Shown here one piece after another: positions 59,881-64,000 of a stretch of DNA of 64,000 nucleotides. This DNA comes from Hyperoodon ampullatus. Lineage: Eukaryota; Chordata; Mammalia; Artiodactyla; Ziphiidae. The notes under the pieces are model-generated. The model did not search any database, had not been told where the DNA came from, and saw only the letters and a list, made by a program, of their open reading frames with translations. The stretch's first letter is position 1, and each line of letters opens with the position of its first letter. The position numbers and the translations under genes are program-made. The stretch is from NCBI GenBank assembly GCA_949752795.1, contig OX457072.1:3534001-3598000 (forward strand). Direction: 5' to 3'.

Positions 59881-61544
59881 CCTCTTTCATACCCATGACT
59901 TGAGTCATCTTATGCTGAGTGGCTTTACCTATTGTATGTTATACCTTGTGAAGCTGTGTCAAGTTAATTGAACTTGTTTTGAAAAGCCGCTGAGTTTATA
60001 CAACTGGAAAATACAATCAACCCGGTCAGACCCTCAGTGTTGTGTCAGTACCTTAGTTATGACCTCTCTGGCAATGACACCGGTGCATGCTCATGTAGTG
60101 GAAATGTTTTTCATTTCCCTAGATTTTTTTCCATGTCTTCAGGTGCCACAGAAGGCAAATGAACATTGTCAATGATTTCTAGGCTGTTAGAGAATCCAGC
60201 CATTACATAGGGCATCTGAAACTGTGAATGATGGATCCTATGGTACCCCGTGTTTCCCAGCAGCCTCCAGGATATATGTTAAGTGCTAAAAGGCAAACAC
60301 TAATTCTTCTGAGTGGAGACCACCCTGCTCTTGTATGGAATGGTTGTATCTACTACAGAAATTGAAGAAGGTAGTGAATGTACTGTCTTTGTTTTTTCTT
60401 AACATAGCATCAATTGGGGAGCTTAAAGATGGACATCTTCTCAATGTAAAATCATAGACATTTACCTTAGGTTTGGCTGATTAAAAAATACTAAAAACCA
60501 TCTCTCTTTACAAGATTTCCTTGGTTACATATCAGCCAAGAAGTATAACTGCTTTTTGGCAAGCAGTATGGCTCTGGCTTTTAGGCTTAAAATTTCAAAT
60601 GCAGTTCTCATTTTTTAACCCCTATGTTTGTTTCCTGAACAAAATTCCTAAAGTTCTACATCTTGCTGTATGTGAATATATGTGCTTTAAAAGCTCATAA
60701 CATATAATCAGGCTTACACTTCATTTGGTAATAGTTTTGAAGGTGTAGTGGGAATACTAGCCATCATAGATACTTAAGGAAGGGCTCATGTATTCCCCCT
60801 CCATTTCCTTTCCTGTATTTCTACTAAAAATATTCCTTGTTTTTTAAAAATTGTTGCCAGTAATGGATGAGGAAGACCATTTAGTATCTCAAGGAGAGAT
60901 GGATAGTTCTCGCTCTCAGACAACACTGCTGTTAAGGTTACTGAATGCTGTGTGGAACCCAAAACAAACTGGGGCACATCAATTTGTTATCTTTGTCTTT
61001 AAAGTCTGATTTGCCACAAAATTAGGTTTTTGAGAGAAAACTAATCCAAACAAGCAGGTTCTCAATGGCAGAGATGTCTCATTCTTGTTTGCCTGATAGA
61101 GTATCAAAGTTAATATTTATGGACCACCTGCAAAGGGCCAGGTTTGTGTGGAGTATTCTATGTACGACATTTAATTAAATTTTCTCCACCTGCCAGGATG
61201 CAGGCTACAAAATAACAGGTAAGTTGAAAAGAGCAATGGGCACAGACTTTTGTGAGTCTAGGTATATAAACTATATCAGCCTTTCATTATATCACGTTGT
61301 CCATATGTTTGGAGACTGAGGTACTCTAACAGATTTCAAAGAACAGGGCAGGGGGTATCACTCATCCTTCAAAGAGAAAATTCTTCTAAACTGGGAATAA
61401 TATTTCCTCTTTTTAGTCAGAAGTAATCATGGTAGTTACTGGTTAGAGACTTCCCTCGCTAAAATGTGCCACAACCTAGGCCATCATATCACTAATCCAT
61501 TCACTCCTTCGACTGCATGGGTATAAATTATGACATATTGGATA
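59881..61544. other. Intron, no gene seen
   Basis: No supported feature. Confidence 0.45.
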
Positions 61545-61800
61545 TGTTTTAAATCATGGGGTTGTGATGTACAGCAGGGCGAATATACTTAATAATACTG
61601 TATTGTATATTTCGAAGTTGCTAAGGGAATAAATCTTAAAATTTTTCAACACAAGAAAAAATCTGTAATTATGTATGGTGACAAATAACTAGACTTATTG
61701 TGTTGATCATTTTGCAATATATACAAATATCAAATCATTATGTTGTACACCTGAAACTCATATAATGTTATATGTCAGTCATACCTCAATTTAAAACAGT
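61545..61800 (+). mobile_element. L1 3' end fragment
   Basis: 'tgtgatgtacagcagggcga', 'tcattttgcaatatatacaa', 'tgttgtacacctgaaactca' and 'tcatacctcaatttaaaaca' are the L1MA/MB-type 3' end. Confidence 0.85.
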
Positions 61801-64000
61801 TAACCATCATAGCTATGAAACTTCCTCATCAATCAAATGAAGAGGAGGTCATGGGATACGGAGTTCACTGAGGTACAATAAAGCTCTCTCCTGTCCCAGA
61901 ATCAGGAGTAGCGAAATGTTTGCCACTTGGTGATCCCTCAGTAAGTGCATGGAGGTTTACGCCATCCAGTTAACTAGGCTGCCCTCCCCGCACAGCTGTC
62001 CACAAGGTGGTCTTAGGATGCCTGGTGTGAATGGTCAGAGATGGCCTTGCTTCTAGGTCTTGTCTGGCATCCCTCGGCTGTCAATAGTGTGAAGGTGGAC
62101 ATGTCTGCATCCCCTCACATCCTGCACAGATTTGCCATCAGCCTATGCTTTGGATGGCTTTGATTTAATACTGAGGTCCGTAACTTGTGGGAGGGTCATA
62201 GTCCAGATCTTCCGAGATCACTTGATTATATCGCGGGTTAAGACACCTGGTTGGTCATTATAGATCATGCTTGCGGCTTTCATAAATCTTCATAATGAAT
62301 CAAGGAGATGTGAGCAAGGCTCTCTTTCTTATTCTTTATTTTTCATGTGTATTCATTCTTTTACCATTTCTTTCTTAAAACTCTTACAAGGGTCTGGTGC
62401 ACAGTTGTTGATGTACATTTGTTGAGTTCTCTGAAAAGTCAGTCGTTGTGTTACCAGGAGACCCTTGATGGCCACACTCCATTCAACCTAGATCAACTTC
62501 ACAGAGTCCAGCAAAGCTTCAAGTTCTTTCTGTGCCAATATTATCTGTCCCATTGCATAAATAATTAATAAATCTCATTTTATAATGCTAATGAAGAATA
62601 TGAGCTCTCCAGGAAGCTAAAAGCTTGAGTTCTAGCAAATATTTGAATAGCTTTTAATTTATCCAAGTGATTTCGCTCTGCCCTTCCACCTTTGTTACTT
62701 AAGACTTTACCCACATCTTCCTGTCTTTATTTCTAAACTCTGGGTAATGACATTTGCTTCCTTCACTGCCTTTCCCAGGAAAGAATGTGGGTCTATACAA
62801 GATCGAATGTGCTGTTATTAACTTGGAGAGAGTTCTAAAGTTTAGAAGTACGGAAGGCTGGTTAACACCTTATGCTGTCGTAAACAAGCAGCTCATCTTC
62901 TTTCTCATACCTTCTCTGTCTTCGTTCTGCAATGCAAAACTTGGATCAGGATCGGTGGGAGTTATGTTTCTGCTTCCTAAAGAGGCCTAATTCTCCCAGG
63001 ACATCAAAATAGCCTGCTGAGATGGTATCAGCAACAGGAATTCAGGGGAAGAGGTGGAGTCTGCAGCCGGCATTTGAAAGATGTAAAAGACAGATTCATG
63101 CAGTGTGTAAGTAGCTGGTGACTGTGTTGTTCAGAAAAGCCTTAAATTCAAACATAGTCTCTGTATTTATTTCAACCTTATGCCAAGAAAACAGGCTGTA
63201 TATAAAGATGACTGTTTCTTTTACAGCCATTGTACTGTAAAAGAAATAAAAATCTATTTTGTTTGGTGACTTTGCTAAGGGAAAAAAAACCCAGCACTCT
63301 CTCCTAGAGCAAATTGTGTAATCTACTTTGATACTGAGAACTGCATGCCTGACATTTGCAGTGACATTTGCCATCGTTAGGTGGATGCTGGAAATTAAGT
63401 AGAACTTCAGCTCTATTACTTCAGGTGGGATTAAGACCGTCACTTGTGATGCAGTGTGAGAGTGAGAGCATTTTCCCCTGAATTGCAGCGTGAACGGGGG
63501 TGCTGAAACACGCTTGACAGTGTTCTAGTTGGCAAACGCTAGCATGTTAATAAGTCAGTACTGCCGAGAGTTCGATGTAGGAGCTCATCTGAGAGTGAAA
63601 TAAACTGATGAAAGCTCAGACCAGTGAGAACATTGTCACCATCCTCAACAAAGTGTACATGCGAGTTTGTAGCTCATATATGAGTAACCTTTCAAAATAA
63701 TGCCCACGTCTGATCATATGCTCTAGTGAATGCCATGAAAATCCCTGCCATGGTTTTCGGAGAGAAATAAACATAATTTATATTTGGCATCAGCATGAAC
63801 TGGTAATTATCTTGGGATAAAAAATACTAAGCAATATTTTAAAATCACTTGCATGCAGAAGAGCTCTGCTTCCCATAAAACAATCAGTGAGACGAGATGG
63901 AAACTAAGGTGATTATTTAGATCTCAGCATAAAGATTTTTAGGAGAGGTGTTTTCTGAACATTTGAAATACTTAGTCCTGTTTGGGGGCAATTCTTTCCT
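61801..64000. other. No intact gene seen
   Basis: Intron-like DNA to the end of the window. It holds the weak exon candidate at 62779, and no other repeat was recognised. Confidence 0.45.
62779..62831 (+). pseudogene. Possible decayed next PLAT middle exon (B')
   Basis: After a good pyrimidine tract and CAG (62776-62778), one frame reads KNVGLYKIE and shortly afterwards NLERV. Exon B has KSVGKIYKI and SLQRV at the same relative places, so this could be the next domain's middle exon with about 22 bases lost. The GT at 62832 is a weak donor (aga|gttcta). Length and frame do not fit an intact exon, the central GHD motif is missing, and a chance match is quite possible. Confidence 0.18.

Noticed and set aside
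59324..59908. 194-codon open frame on the - strand
   Set aside because: It is the complement of a recognisable L1 3' region; no independent coding evidence.

Overview
This is a piece of a mammalian nuclear genome and almost certainly a cetacean one. Five copies or pieces of a tRNA-derived SINE with the CHR-type head (reading 'cttccctggtggcgcagtgg' or its complement) are present. Three full copies sit between perfect target-site duplications and a fourth between a 9-base one. This family is typical of whales, dolphins and hippos. L1 pieces with the cetartiodactyl type of 3' end occur throughout. There is no bacterial-style gene content: nearly all long open frames are antisense shadows of L1 or chance frames.

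The only protein-coding signal I can defend is a set of small + strand exons spread over about 38 kb (12969-51071). Together they spell parts of two consecutive PLAT/LH2 domains. Exon B (12969-13038) carries the middle of one domain, exon C (25442 to about 25573) carries its C-terminal part, a 45-base exon (38297-38341) is an inter-domain linker, and exon A' (50908-51071) is the N-terminal half of the next domain. The linker and A' agree in splice phase, as do B and C. Exon B has lost 5 bases inside its most conserved motif, and exon C has no donor in the phase the linker needs, so the gene may be damaged in this lineage or assembly. The family is a multi-PLAT protein. I suspect the long, PLAT-bearing form of RP1 (oxygen-regulated protein 1), with a LOXHD1-like gene as the alternative, but I cannot prove the identity from sequence alone.

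Layout: 1-4347, 5' part of an L1 on the - strand (ORF2 N-terminus, ORF1, long 5'UTR), abutting an older L1 fragment to about 4640. 4.6-12.9 kb, intronic or intergenic DNA with a SINE, MIRs, L2s, MER5-like elements and an L1 3' end. 12.97-13.04 kb, exon B. 13-25 kb, intron with a short L1 3' insert (16.6 kb) and an L1 5' portion on the + strand (18.4-22.26 kb) carrying a SINE. 25.4 kb, exon C. 25.6-38.3 kb, intron with a SINE, a TATC microsatellite, an L1 3' end and a CpG-dense block at about 32.5-33.2 kb. 38.3 kb, linker exon. 38.3-50.9 kb, intron with L1, SINE, hAT-type and LTR-like repeats. 50.9 kb, exon A'. 51-64 kb, intron with dense L1 and MIR remnants and one very weak candidate for a decayed next PLAT exon at 62779.

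Most L1 fragments lie antisense to the inferred gene, as is usual inside introns. I saw no tRNA, rRNA, CRISPR, phage or operon structure.
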